Shown here: piece by piece, positions 15,250-23,632 of the stretch
Layout: each line of letters begins with the position of its first letter
Numbering within the stretch: the first letter of the stretch is position 1
Source of the DNA: Maribacter_C sp947494565
GTDB lineage: Bacteria; Bacteroidota; Bacteroidia; Flavobacteriales; Flavobacteriaceae
Assembly: GCF_047345415.1 (NCBI RefSeq)
Contig: NZ_JBLFEP010000006.1
Location: 186,001 to 250,000 of the forward strand
Direction: 5' to 3'
DNA: 64,000 nt
Program-made: the position numbers and the translations under genes
Notes under the pieces: model-generated
Seen by the model: only the letters and a program-made list of their open reading frames with translations
The model's database searches: none
What the model was told of the DNA's origin: nothing

Positions 15250-16203
15250 ATGAAAGTAACGGATCATATAAAGGAAGCAGAAGGGAAAACACTTTTCTCC
15301 TTCGAGATCATTCCCCCTGTAAAAGGACGGAATATTCAAGAACTCTATGACAATATAAACCCCTTGATGGAATTCAAACCTCCATTTATCGATGTAACCA
15401 CATCTCGGGAAGAATATGTGTATATCGATCGAGACGGATTACTTGACAAAAAATTGACCCGCATGCGGCCGGGTACCGTTGGCATCTGCGCATCGATAAA
15501 GCATAAATATGATGTAGATACCGTGCCGCATGTGCTCTGTGGTGGTTTTACCAAAGAAGAAACAGAGTACCTACTGGTCGATTGTCACTATTTGGGTATT
15601 GATAACGTCATGGCCCTGCGCGGTGATGCCATGCGTGAAGAGAAGTATTTTGAACCTACCAAAGGGGGGCATGACTATGCGATTGGTTTGGTCGAACAAA
15701 TTCAGCATCTTAATTGCGGCAAGTATCTGCATGAAGTAATCGAAACGGACGCTTGTTCCGACTTTTGTATTGGGGTGGCCGGCTATCCCGAAAAACACTT
15801 AGAGGCCCCGTCCCTAAAAACGGATTTGAAACGCTTGAAGGAAAAAGTGGATTCGGGCGCGGATTATGTGGTGACACAAATGTTTTTCGATAACCAAAAG
15901 TATTTTGATTTCGTTGATGCGGCAAGGGGCATAGGAATCAATGTGCCTATCATACCGGGAATCAAACCGATTGCGGTGAAACGTCATTTGAACCTACTAC
16001 CGCAGGTTTTTAAAATCGATTTGCCCGAAGATTTAGTGGATGCGGTCGAAAAGTGTAAAGACAACAAAACGGTACGTCAGGTCGGAGTTGAATGGTGTGT
16101 GCAACAATCCAAAGAGCTCTTGGCGGCCGGAGTGCCTGTATTGCATTACTATTCCATGGGTAAATCGGATAATATTAGGGCAATTGCAAAGGAATTGTTC
16201 TAG
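15250..16203 (+). CDS. metF: 5,10-methylenetetrahydrofolate reductase
   Basis: The protein has 317 residues. The ATG at 15250 is preferred over a TTG at 15244. MetF features are FSFEIIPPVKGRN near the N terminus (catalytic Glu in FEIIPP), VTTSREEYVYIDR, NVMALRGDAMR, CIGVAGYPEKHLEAPS, DYVVTQMFFDN and PIIPGIKPI. It reduces methylene-THF to 5-methyl-THF using FAD and NAD(P)H, supplying the methyl donor for the split MetH encoded just upstream. It is probably in the same riboswitch-controlled transcript, although the 108-bp gap with a small hairpin could allow separate control. Confidence 0.95.
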   Translation: MKVTDHIKEAEGKTLFSFEIIPPVKGRNIQELYDNINPLMEFKPPFIDVTTSREEYVYIDRDGLLDKKLTRMRPGTVGICASIKHKYDVDTVPHVLCGGFTKEETEYLLVDCHYLGIDNVMALRGDAMREEKYFEPTKGGHDYAIGLVEQIQHLNCGKYLHEVIETDACSDFCIGVAGYPEKHLEAPSLKTDLKRLKEKVDSGADYVVTQMFFDNQKYFDFVDAARGIGINVPIIPGIKPIAVKRHLNLLPQVFKIDLPEDLVDAVEKCKDNKTVRQVGVEWCVQQSKELLAAGVPVLHYYSMGKSDNIRAIAKELF

Positions 16204-16253
16204 GCCTTTCAGAGAAAATCGATTGGAATCGAAAACATGACATTTTATCTGGT

Positions 16254-16261
16254 TAACTTTG
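16254..16261 (+). promoter_or_regulatory. Promoter -7 element (TAACTTTG) giving a leaderless or nearly leaderless mRNA
   Basis: This exact TAnnTTTG match is only 6 bp upstream of the ATG at 16268. In Bacteroidetes transcription starts about 7 bp after this element, so the mRNA would begin at or next to the start codon. Confidence 0.5.
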
Positions 16262-16267
16262 CACCCC

Positions 16268-17359
16268 ATGAATCAAAAAGTTCTCCTTTGCTTCCTTTTT
16301 ACGGTGGTGCTTGGTTTTTCTCAAGATAAAGAGGAGCAATCGTATACCCTAGAGGCCAGCCCCTTTTACGGCAGTGTCATCTTGCATAATCCTGATATCA
16401 ACCATTTGATTACCGAACATCCGTCCGGAATTATTTTGGGTTTTAACCGCAAGACGTTCGGAAATGAAGAATGGCAACAATGGTATAACTATCCAGATTT
16501 GGGGGCTTCCTTTATTTACCAAGATATGGTCAATCCGACGCTAGGTAAGAATATCGGATTGTATGCTCACTTTAACTTTTACTTCTTTAAACGAAATCTG
16601 CAGCTCCGTATAGGCCAGGGAATGGCCTATACGACCAATCCATATGATAAGAATACCAATTTTAGAAATAATGCTTACGGCTCGACCTTACTGAGTTCTA
16701 CGTATTTAATGTTGAACTTTCAGAAAGAGAACATCATTAAGAATCTTGGTATTAAGGCCGGTATTTCGGTCATTCACTATTCCAATGCAAATGTCAAAGC
16801 TCCGAATACTTCGACGAATACGTTGGCCTTTAATGCAGGGTTGGTATATAGTATAAATCAAGAAGAAGAGGTCTATATCCGACGCGAAAAAGAAAAGATA
16901 ACAGAACCCATTCGCTATACGGTAGCGCTCCGAGGAGGAGTGAATGAAAGTGATGTAATTAATTCCGGTCAATATGGCTTTGCGGTTTTTTCGGGGTTTG
17001 TTGACAAACGGTTGGGGAGGAAGAGTGCCATACAATTGGGTGCCGATATCTTTTTTTCGAACTTCTTAAAAGAGTTGATTCGGTTTCAATCGATTTCCTT
17101 TCCGGAGAATGAGATTGCTGCGGATACCGATTTCAAACGTGTGGGGGTCTTCATAGGCCATGAATTGTTCATCAATAAATTAAGTGTCACTAGTCAGCTC
17201 GGATATTATGTGTACTACCCCTTTGATTTTGAAGGAAAAGTGTACAATAGAATGGGGTTGAAACGCTATTTTGGGAATCGCTGGTTTGGCGAAATCTCAC
17301 TCAAATCACATGGTGCGGCTGCCGAAGCCGTCGAATTTGGAATAGGGATTAGATTATGA
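16268..17359 (+). CDS. Acyloxyacyl hydrolase / PagL-like lipid A deacylase, outer membrane
   Basis: The protein has 363 residues with a signal peptide (MNQKVLLCFLFTVVLGFSQ). It has alternating strands typical of an 8-stranded outer-membrane barrel. The segment VIHYSNANVKAPNTSTNTLAFNAGLVYS matches the PagL-type active site, in which His and Ser of HxS plus a nearby acid hydrolyse the 3-O-linked acyl chain of lipid A. The protein is about twice the size of PagL; the C-terminal part (after the EEEVYIRREKEK linker) has a second set of strands, perhaps another barrel segment. The ATG at 16268 is chosen because of the signal peptide and promoter. It overlaps the next gene by 4 bp. Confidence 0.7.
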   Translation: MNQKVLLCFLFTVVLGFSQDKEEQSYTLEASPFYGSVILHNPDINHLITEHPSGIILGFNRKTFGNEEWQQWYNYPDLGASFIYQDMVNPTLGKNIGLYAHFNFYFFKRNLQLRIGQGMAYTTNPYDKNTNFRNNAYGSTLLSSTYLMLNFQKENIIKNLGIKAGISVIHYSNANVKAPNTSTNTLAFNAGLVYSINQEEEVYIRREKEKITEPIRYTVALRGGVNESDVINSGQYGFAVFSGFVDKRLGRKSAIQLGADIFFSNFLKELIRFQSISFPENEIAADTDFKRVGVFIGHELFINKLSVTSQLGYYVYYPFDFEGKVYNRMGLKRYFGNRWFGEISLKSHGAAAEAVEFGIGIRL

Positions 17360-18165
17360 TCATGAACAGCACGCAAAAAAAACAGTTTAAGAGAACTTTA
17401 GGACGAAACGCTCTTCCATTCTGCCTATTGTACCTGCTGATCTTCATAAACCAGGGATGTAATTCCAACTCGGCCTCTGATTGTTTTCAAAACGCCGGGG
17501 AAATTGTTAGGGATGAGGTTGTGGTTGCTGGTTTCTCACAAATCACGGTTTTCGAAAATGTGCGATTGATCGTAGCGGAAGGCGTTGAACATAAAGTTGA
17601 GGTGGAAACGGGATCGTTTCTCAGAAATGAGGTCAGTATCACGGTAGAGGGAAGTCGATTGCTCTTACGTGACACCAATGATTGTAATTATGTTCGAGAC
17701 TATGGAATCACCACGGTTTACGTTACCGCACCTGAGCTTACTGAGATAAGAAGCAGTACCGGCTTGCCTATTAGAAGCGAGGGTGTTTTGAACTATGCAG
17801 ATTTGACGTTGATTTCGGAAAGTTTTTTAAACCCGGAAAGTGAAACCACTGATGGTGAATTCGATTTGGATTTGAATGTGGAGAATCTGGCCCTTATTGT
17901 AAACGGAATTACCTATTTTAAGCTAAGGGGTTCGGCGATGGATTTCAACGTTCAGATAGCAGCCGGGGATTCTCGTATCGAGGCTGAAAATCTTATCGCA
18001 GAGCGAGTTTCCATAGACCATCGCGGAACCAATGATCTGTTCGTAAATCCGCAACAGTCTTTACGCGGGGTTATTCGAGGTACGGGTGACGTGATTAGCA
18101 GTAACCGACCCCCGGAAGTTGAAATTGAAACACTTTTCAATGGTAAACTGATATTTAAAAATTAA
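17356..18165 (+). CDS. Lipoprotein with GIN-type auto-transporter-like head domain (DUF2807)
   Basis: The protein has 269 residues. A lipoprotein-like signal ends at INQGC. The mature part has the DUF2807 pattern of short beta-strands seen in Bacteroidetes head-GIN proteins (FSQITVFENVRLIVAEG, VEVETGSFLRNEVSITVEGSRLLLRD, LTEIRSSTGLPIRSEG), which probably fold as a right-handed beta-helix. Function is unknown for the family. The gene overlaps the PagL-like gene by ATGA (17356-17359), so the two are co-translated, and the product is probably in the periplasm or at the outer membrane. Confidence 0.75.
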   Translation: MIMNSTQKKQFKRTLGRNALPFCLLYLLIFINQGCNSNSASDCFQNAGEIVRDEVVVAGFSQITVFENVRLIVAEGVEHKVEVETGSFLRNEVSITVEGSRLLLRDTNDCNYVRDYGITTVYVTAPELTEIRSSTGLPIRSEGVLNYADLTLISESFLNPESETTDGEFDLDLNVENLALIVNGITYFKLRGSAMDFNVQIAAGDSRIEAENLIAERVSIDHRGTNDLFVNPQQSLRGVIRGTGDVISSNRPPEVEIETLFNGKLIFKN

Positions 18166-18195
18166 TCCATGGCAACCCAATAACTTGTATACGGT

Positions 18196-19332
18196 GTGAA
18201 CCCCATTCTCAAGTATATCAAAGACATATTACGCAAGAAACGTGTAGTAGGTAATGACCAGCAGCTTACTGGTTTGGTCAAGGCGGATATGTTGCTTCAA
18301 GAACTGGTTGACATGAAAAAAGTGCCCGGTATTTCGGTTACCGTGATGCGCAATGGGGAAAAGTTGTTGCAAAAGGGCTACGGCTATGCAAATATAGAAA
18401 ACGGAATTCCCATGGACCCCGGGGAAACAATCTGTAGAATAGCCAGTATATCAAAGAATATAGCAGCAATCGCTTTGGCACATATGGTCAAGGATGGTAT
18501 GATTTCCCTTGACGCTTCCTTTTACAAATACGTACCCTATTTCCCTAAAAAACAATGGGACTTTACCATTCGACAACTCGCCAGCCATACGGCAGGTATA
18601 CGAGGATACCGAGGCTTGGAATACGGTTTGAACAAGCCCTACTCCATTCAAGAGAGTATTGCTATTTTTAAGGACGACGACCTGCTTTTCGAACCGGGTA
18701 CGGATTATCTGTATACTAGTTTTGATTGGGTATTGATTTCATTGGCGATGCAGGAAGCAAGTGGGATTCCTTTTGAAGAGTATACCCGGGAAAAGGTTTT
18801 GCGCCCCCTCGATATGACAAAGACCTTGGCCCCTTCCAGAAAGAGAGAAGGGGAGGAAGAAACACTACATCTTGAAGACCGAAACCCAGGAACCAGTCGA
18901 TCCAATACAGTTTTCCAAACTCGAGCAACTTACTATACTAAAAATCGCTTTGGTTTTCGAAAGGCAATACCTGTAAACAATCACTATAAACTGGCCGGAG
19001 GTGGATTTCTATCTACCTCTGGGGATATCGCAAAATTCGGCCAGGCTGTTTTAGATGAAAAAGCCTTGGATAAAGAGCATCTTGATGAATTTTTGACCTC
19101 CGAGACGGTCAAGCAGAACAAAACCTACTATGGACTCGGTTGGCAGGTGAGTGAGGATAAGCACGGAAGACCATACTACGGACATGTTGGAAATGGCGTT
19201 GGGGGGTATTCAAATCTATTCGTTTATCCGAGGGAGCAAATGGTTTTTGCGGCATTAATCAATTGTACGAACCCTGGTATACAAGACGAATTGAATATGG
19301 TACAAGACCGCCTACTTAAAATCGAGGGATAG
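18196..19332 (+). CDS. Serine hydrolase of the beta-lactamase class C / LACTB family
   Basis: The protein has 378 residues. The S12-family motifs are visible: SISK (catalytic Ser and Lys in RIASISKNIAAIAL), YTS in place of YxN (DYLYTSFDWVLIS), and HVGNGVGG in place of KTG. FTIRQLASHTAGIRGY is also typical. The YxS and HxG forms match LACTB-like peptidases or esterases rather than true beta-lactamases. The GTG at 18196 is the likely start; no convincing signal peptide follows it, so it may be cytoplasmic or anchored by its basic N terminus. It follows the GIN lipoprotein by 30 bp. Peptide hydrolysis is the best guess. Confidence 0.8.
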   Translation: MNPILKYIKDILRKKRVVGNDQQLTGLVKADMLLQELVDMKKVPGISVTVMRNGEKLLQKGYGYANIENGIPMDPGETICRIASISKNIAAIALAHMVKDGMISLDASFYKYVPYFPKKQWDFTIRQLASHTAGIRGYRGLEYGLNKPYSIQESIAIFKDDDLLFEPGTDYLYTSFDWVLISLAMQEASGIPFEEYTREKVLRPLDMTKTLAPSRKREGEEETLHLEDRNPGTSRSNTVFQTRATYYTKNRFGFRKAIPVNNHYKLAGGGFLSTSGDIAKFGQAVLDEKALDKEHLDEFLTSETVKQNKTYYGLGWQVSEDKHGRPYYGHVGNGVGGYSNLFVYPREQMVFAALINCTNPGIQDELNMVQDRLLKIEG

Positions 19333-19437
19333 TAAACGATCAAGCACATATTGCTTTTTAACAAAATTCTTTTATTTTAGCATTGAAGAATATTTAAAAA
19401 GTAATAAAAAGAGTACTGTAATAGTTCATTACACGTA

Positions 19438-20082
19438 CTAATCAAAGCAAAAATATAGATCACCCGGAGTAATATTAGTTTTACTTAGATTGTAGATAAG
19501 AGGTTTGTCTAAAGAGTCGAAATAAAGCCCCCAGTATTTGGAGTAAGGGGAATCGTATTTTTGAGGTCTGACCGAATTGTTTTTAGTAAAAAGCTTTTTG
19601 GTCGTAGTATCCTCTAAGACTGGAATATGGATTTCATTGGGTGCTTGGCCCATTATTGTTGAATAGTACTCGTAATGATGAAGAAGGGCTTGAACGATGT
19701 ATTCAAATTCTTCAACAATACTGTTCTGTTCAACGGAATAGATAGTGATCGAGGTGTTTTTAAAGTATATGGAAACTTCTTCGAAATCGAATGTGGGCGT
19801 AAGGGCTTGATTTAAGCCATATAGCGCATTTTGAAATTGTAGAATGGGCTTCGAAATATTGACTTTTTGGTCAGAATCATCAAAGGGCATTCGAATTAAG
19901 GAAATTATTTCAGGAAGACTGAAGCTGCAATCGACCTCTATGGCCAGGTTTACAAGTCCGTCAGAAGGCGGACAGATTACTACTTTAATGTCGGTTGAGA
20001 AAATCTGTTCTAAATTTCTTTCAAAATCTAGAATAATTTCAAGTTCACTTTGGGCAAGGGTGATTTTGGAATAATTTGTCAT
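19438..20082 (-). CDS. Hypothetical protein (AT-rich patch)
   Basis: The protein has 214 residues, no signal peptide and no transmembrane segment. I do not recognise the family. It is acidic and rich in aromatic residues, and begins MTNYSKITLAQSELEIILDFERNLEQIF. The local DNA is visibly more AT-rich than the flanks. The gene is divergent from a helix-turn-helix repressor-like gene across a 145-bp gap full of repeats, so it may be that regulator's target. One arm of a long inverted repeat (20083-20092) abuts the start codon. A coding ORF of this length with a plausible ATG supports a real gene. Confidence 0.55.
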   Translation of the reverse strand: MTNYSKITLAQSELEIILDFERNLEQIFSTDIKVVICPPSDGLVNLAIEVDCSFSLPEIISLIRMPFDDSDQKVNISKPILQFQNALYGLNQALTPTFDFEEVSIYFKNTSITIYSVEQNSIVEEFEYIVQALLHHYEYYSTIMGQAPNEIHIPVLEDTTTKKLFTKNNSVRPQKYDSPYSKYWGLYFDSLDKPLIYNLSKTNITPGDLYFCFD

Positions 20083-20180
20083 TTGCTAATATTTTTATAG
20101 TTTTCCTAGCATGACAATTTTTTACTAGCATGACAGTATTTAAAACTGTTGAGCTGTAAAAAATAATCAGATATTAGCAA
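20083..20180. repeat. Inverted repeat flanking the divergent promoter region
   Basis: TTGCTAATAT (20083-20092) is the exact reverse complement of ATATTAGCAA (20171-20180). The arms are 78 bp apart, one adjoining the hypothetical gene start and the other 47 bp before the HTH gene. This fits paired operators for a dimeric or looping regulator, probably the neighbouring HTH protein. Confidence 0.5.
20106..20135. repeat. Direct repeat CTAGCATGACA x2
   Basis: CTAGCATGACA occurs at 20106-20116 and 20125-20135, with a period of 19 bp (about two helical turns), between the arms of the inverted repeat. The spacing places both copies on similar faces of the helix, as for tandem protein-binding sites. 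Confidence 0.5.
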
Positions 20181-20227
20181 TTGGCATTCGCAAATTATAA
20201 AATATTTTTTACATAAAAAAATAGTTG

Positions 20228-20737
20228 ATGATTTTAAATAGACTGAGAGACTATCTTCTACATCGCGATTTAAGCTTCAATAAGTTCGAAATGTCCTTAG
20301 GGGTAAGCCATGGAAGCATATCGAATGCCTGGAAACATCAAAGGAATATCGGCTCAAATGTCGTTGAAAAAATACTGAGCACCTATCCTGACATCAACGC
20401 CGAATGGCTACTTCGAGGTGAAGGGGAAATGTTGAATGCCGCGGCTAATTCAGCATCTGATTTTAAAATTTCAAAGGGAAGAACAGATGAAGAATTAATT
20501 GCACAGATACTGGCGTTTTTTGGTTTGCAAAGCCGCGAAGAACTAGTGGAGTATTTAGATAATTCTTCAAATTCTGACCGCTTAGGCCTCTATGAGCAAA
20601 TGATTCTGCAAATATGGGAGAACAAATATGGAAAAGAACTTAAAGCAATCAAACTTCAATTAATGACCTTGTTTTCTGCCCATATGGATGAACAAATGAC
20701 GTCTAAAGAGTCCGATACGGATGCTATGACGAGTTAA
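20228..20737 (+). CDS. Helix-turn-helix (XRE/phage repressor-like) regulator
   Basis: The protein has 169 residues from the ATG at 20228 (a TTG at 20225 is the alternative). The N-terminal HTH matches the Bacteroidetes repressor-like pattern: FEMSLGVSHGSISNAWKHQ followed by KILSTYPDINAEWLLRGEGEML. The C-terminal 100 residues are helical and of unknown function, with no visible S24 peptidase Ser/Lys pair. Upstream repeats may be its operators. Its stop codon overlaps the stop of the convergent downstream gene (TTAA). Similar HTH proteins occur in mobile elements and also as stand-alone regulators. Confidence 0.75.
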   Translation: MILNRLRDYLLHRDLSFNKFEMSLGVSHGSISNAWKHQRNIGSNVVEKILSTYPDINAEWLLRGEGEMLNAAANSASDFKISKGRTDEELIAQILAFFGLQSREELVEYLDNSSNSDRLGLYEQMILQIWENKYGKELKAIKLQLMTLFSAHMDEQMTSKESDTDAMTS

Positions 20738-21285
20738 GGAATACGACTCATTCCCTCAACATAATCTAATTTGAACTGTATAAGGTCTAATAAAAATTGA
20801 ATAGTGGCCTCATTACGTGTTTCATTGAACTCATCAAGAAATGCCTTCGTCCCTAATATAATTTGGCGGTAAGAAATAGTGTGTTCTTCAACGTTCTCAT
20901 TTTGATGATAGAGACAATTGAAGTAAATGATCATATAGTTGAACCATTTCTTTTCATGAGTCAGCGAACGATACCGCTCCATTTCTTTGCTGAGGTCCTC
21001 AATACCTATATAGTCATCGATTTTTTGAATCAACGATTGTTGCAATTTCATTGAATATGGTTTATAGGTGACGACAAATACATCTAAATATAAAATATAT
21101 TCTATTAAATAGCAACGTAAAATGGGCAATCTATCGGCGAATGTATGTACAGAATAAAACTTCGCTTCCTCCAAATTCTCAACCGTTATATTATTTGTAT
21201 GGCCTATGCATGCAGAGGGGTAGTGAAAGAGAGGCTTGATATACAACGGATGACAGGTGTTGCCCCTAGTGTCATTTGTAATCAA
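20734..21285 (-). CDS. Hypothetical protein (AT-rich patch)
   Basis: The protein has up to 183 residues and no family that I recognise. It appears mostly helical (LQQSLIQKIDDYIGIEDLSKEMERY, IQFLLDLIQFKLDYVEG). The start is uncertain: the 21285 start is a TTG, and the first in-frame ATG lies far inside. The first 30 residues look less protein-like than the rest. It overlaps the HTH gene stop by 3 bp, tail to tail. A plus-strand ORF covers part of its 5' region but looks less plausible. Confidence 0.45.
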   Translation of the reverse strand: MITNDTRGNTCHPLYIKPLFHYPSACIGHTNNITVENLEEAKFYSVHTFADRLPILRCYLIEYILYLDVFVVTYKPYSMKLQQSLIQKIDDYIGIEDLSKEMERYRSLTHEKKWFNYMIIYFNCLYHQNENVEEHTISYRQIILGTKAFLDEFNETRNEATIQFLLDLIQFKLDYVEGMSRIP

Positions 21286-21432
21286 AGTGCGCCAAAAAGT
21301 TCTGAACGTTGGACATTTTCTCTAGTGGTCCTTCGCTCGAGCTCATTTAGGAACGAAAACGATTTTGTTAACACTAATATTTATTTAAATTTTTGCGCGG
21401 ATATTAGTACCTTATGAGGAATAATTTTCAGT

Positions 21433-22524
21433 ATGACTTTGCGATCTTTGATACTAGTTTTAATCTGTTGTCTGTATGCTTGTCAGACAGCAAAAAAAGA
21501 GGGCGGGAGCAATGTATCCCCTGAATTAGTGCAGCAGTCGATCAAAAAGATCGATGTGCACGCGCACTTTAAATATTCTCGAGATTACCTTCTCGATTTT
21601 TTCAAAAAATGGAATATGCAAGCCGTTCTTGTTGATGTATCCATTGCCGATTCAGCAGGAGTCAATAGAAGTTGGAACGAGTATTTAGCGCATAGCGGTA
21701 CCCAGCCTGATTTGTACTTTCTCTGTACCTCCCTAATCGGGGTTGACATTGATGCCACTGATTTTGCCGAGAAAGAGATCGAACGGTTAAAAAATGAAAT
21801 CGAAGCAGGCGCATTGATGGTCAAGGTTTGGAAGAATTTTGGTATGGTCACCAAAGATGCCTCTGGAGAGTTCATTCAAATAGATGACGTTCGGTTGCAG
21901 CCCATATGGGAATTTTTAAAAGATAGAAACATTCCCGTAATGGCCCATATCGGAGAGCCTATCCAAGCATGGCGACCATTGAATGACAAGAACAATCCAC
22001 ATTACGGTTATTATTCGGAGCACCCCGAATACCATGCCTTCCAACACCCGGAGATACCATCCTACGAAACGATTATTAATGCTCGAGATCGATGGATTGA
22101 GAACAACCCCGAACTGAAAATCTTGGGCGCGCATTTAGGCAGTATGTCGCATGATGTAGAAATGGTGGCGCAACGTTTAGACCGCTTTCCTAATATGTAT
22201 GTAGAGCCTGCAGCTCGTTTTGGTGATTTGGTAGGACAGGATTCCGAGAAGGTGAAGGCTTTTTTTATCGAATACCAAGATCGTATCCTGTTCGGAACGG
22301 ACTATGGAAACTCGGTTGTCCAAGATGGAAAAAGTCCAAATGAATTGAAAAACGAAGTCCATGCCCTTGAGAAAGATTACGATCGTCTTTGGCGATATGT
22401 AAGTACCACTGATTCGATTTATGAGAGAGGACAAGAAAATGTTGGTTTAAAATTGCCCGAAAAAGTGTTGCATAAATTCTATTACCGGAATGCTATTGAT
22501 TTTTTAGGGCTCGAAGCGGACTGA
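21433..22524 (+). CDS. Amidohydrolase-family lipoprotein (amidohydrolase 2 type)
   Basis: The protein has 363 residues. A lipoprotein signal (SLILVLICCLYAC) leads into a TIM-barrel hydrolase: KIDVHAHF (HxH), the VMAHIGEP strand with His, ILGAHLGSM with His, and the late Asp in LFGTDYGN. This motif set matches the amidohydrolase-2 (PF04909) group, which includes decarboxylases and lactonases as well as amidohydrolases, so the reaction cannot be fixed. It probably sits in the outer membrane or periplasm. It lies 60 bp before a membrane-anchored LuxR-type gene on the same strand. Confidence 0.82.
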   Translation: MTLRSLILVLICCLYACQTAKKEGGSNVSPELVQQSIKKIDVHAHFKYSRDYLLDFFKKWNMQAVLVDVSIADSAGVNRSWNEYLAHSGTQPDLYFLCTSLIGVDIDATDFAEKEIERLKNEIEAGALMVKVWKNFGMVTKDASGEFIQIDDVRLQPIWEFLKDRNIPVMAHIGEPIQAWRPLNDKNNPHYGYYSEHPEYHAFQHPEIPSYETIINARDRWIENNPELKILGAHLGSMSHDVEMVAQRLDRFPNMYVEPAARFGDLVGQDSEKVKAFFIEYQDRILFGTDYGNSVVQDGKSPNELKNEVHALEKDYDRLWRYVSTTDSIYERGQENVGLKLPEKVLHKFYYRNAIDFLGLEAD

Positions 22525-22583
22525 ACTCAAAAAGTACTAGAGACGCGTCAGTTATTAAAAGCGATAGTGTAATGTGATGATAT

Positions 22584-23549
22584 ATGATTAAAAAAAGCCT
22601 GTTTTTTCTTTTATTTTTTTACAGTGTTGTGGTATGTGCCCAGGCGGCAATTTCTGGCCAAATCAATAGAAATGTTGAGGGCACTCCTGCCAAAGTACAT
22701 TTGACCAAATTGAATATCGAACATATCAAGGATTTGAAATTTGCAAAGCCCGTAGCCTGGATGCTAACCAGGGAAGATGGTTCGTTCACTTTTGACCAAA
22801 AACACATTGCCGATAAAGATGCCGTGTATCATATTTATGTGAAACGGGTAGAAGAAGCATTAAACGATACGATTGCTGCCGGGGCTACCTTTATTTTATC
22901 CAAGTCGGATAAAATGATTTTCCAGAGAACTAAAGTTCCTTTCGCCGAATACACAACCACCAACGAAGCCGATAAAGAATGGAAAAGGTTATTGGCCTAC
23001 GAGACGGAATTGTTACAATCGAAATTGGACCAAGATAACGAGGAGCAACAGTTAAAGGGTTATGCGAAAGACTCTCTCCGCATTTTGATGGTAAAATTGA
23101 TAGGAATCAAGCAATTGGAAGAAAAGGGACTCCTTGAACAGGATATCACCAAAAATTCAGCTTTTTATCTCGCGCTTCTTTCCGAACTTAAAGAAAGCGA
23201 AATGCCCAAAGAAAACTATCTGTTTCTTGAAAAGCGTCTGGCGTTTTTAACACAGGGTACGATAGAAAAAAAATACGCCTGGAGCAAGATGGTGAATTAC
23301 ATATTGGGAGTCTTGGTGCTGGGGCTCGCAGGTTTTCTGATAGTTCGCCGAAAAAGTGCACCTATACCCGTCGCACTCAGCAGGCAGGAACAGAATATTC
23401 AAAAATTAATTGTTGAAGGAAAAACCAATAAGGAAATAGCAAATGAGCTTTATATCAGCATTAGTACCGTAAAAACCCATATCACCAATATCTACCAAAA
23501 GCTAAAAGTCGCCAACCGTCAGGAATTGGTGCGGAAAATGCGAAATTAG
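22584..23549 (+). CDS. Membrane-anchored LuxR-type (GerE HTH) regulator with extracytoplasmic sensor domain
   Basis: The protein has 321 residues. It has a signal peptide (MIKKSLFFLLFFYSVVVCAQ), an extracytoplasmic region of about 210 residues that starts with a beta-rich module (AISGQINRNVEGTPAKVHL), and one transmembrane helix at about 236-255 (ILGVLVLGLAGFLIV). A cytoplasmic LuxR HTH covers about 262-321 (LIVEGKTNKEIANELYISISTVKTHITNIYQKLKVANRQELV). A transcription factor of this form would have to act from the membrane or be released by proteolysis. No kinase or receiver domain is present. The ligand is unknown; the amidohydrolase just upstream is a possible functional partner. Confidence 0.85.
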   Translation: MIKKSLFFLLFFYSVVVCAQAAISGQINRNVEGTPAKVHLTKLNIEHIKDLKFAKPVAWMLTREDGSFTFDQKHIADKDAVYHIYVKRVEEALNDTIAAGATFILSKSDKMIFQRTKVPFAEYTTTNEADKEWKRLLAYETELLQSKLDQDNEEQQLKGYAKDSLRILMVKLIGIKQLEEKGLLEQDITKNSAFYLALLSELKESEMPKENYLFLEKRLAFLTQGTIEKKYAWSKMVNYILGVLVLGLAGFLIVRRKSAPIPVALSRQEQNIQKLIVEGKTNKEIANELYISISTVKTHITNIYQKLKVANRQELVRKMRN

Positions 23550-23632
23550 TACGGGTACTAGTGCCTATTTCCCACTACTTAAAATACGTTTTTAAACTAT
23601 TCTGAAAGTCCTTTGTTATAAAGTACTTTTAG

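Noticed and set aside
18196..19332. Calling the S12 hydrolase a true class C beta-lactamase
   Set aside because: It has YTS and HVG in place of YxN and KTG, and no signal peptide. The pattern fits LACTB-like hydrolases better.
21145..21417. A plus-strand ORF of 90 codons overlapping the hypothetical gene at 20734-21285
   Set aside because: Its composition is unlike a coding frame (Ser/Arg-rich tail, no motif), and the minus-strand ORF is longer and more protein-like over the shared part.
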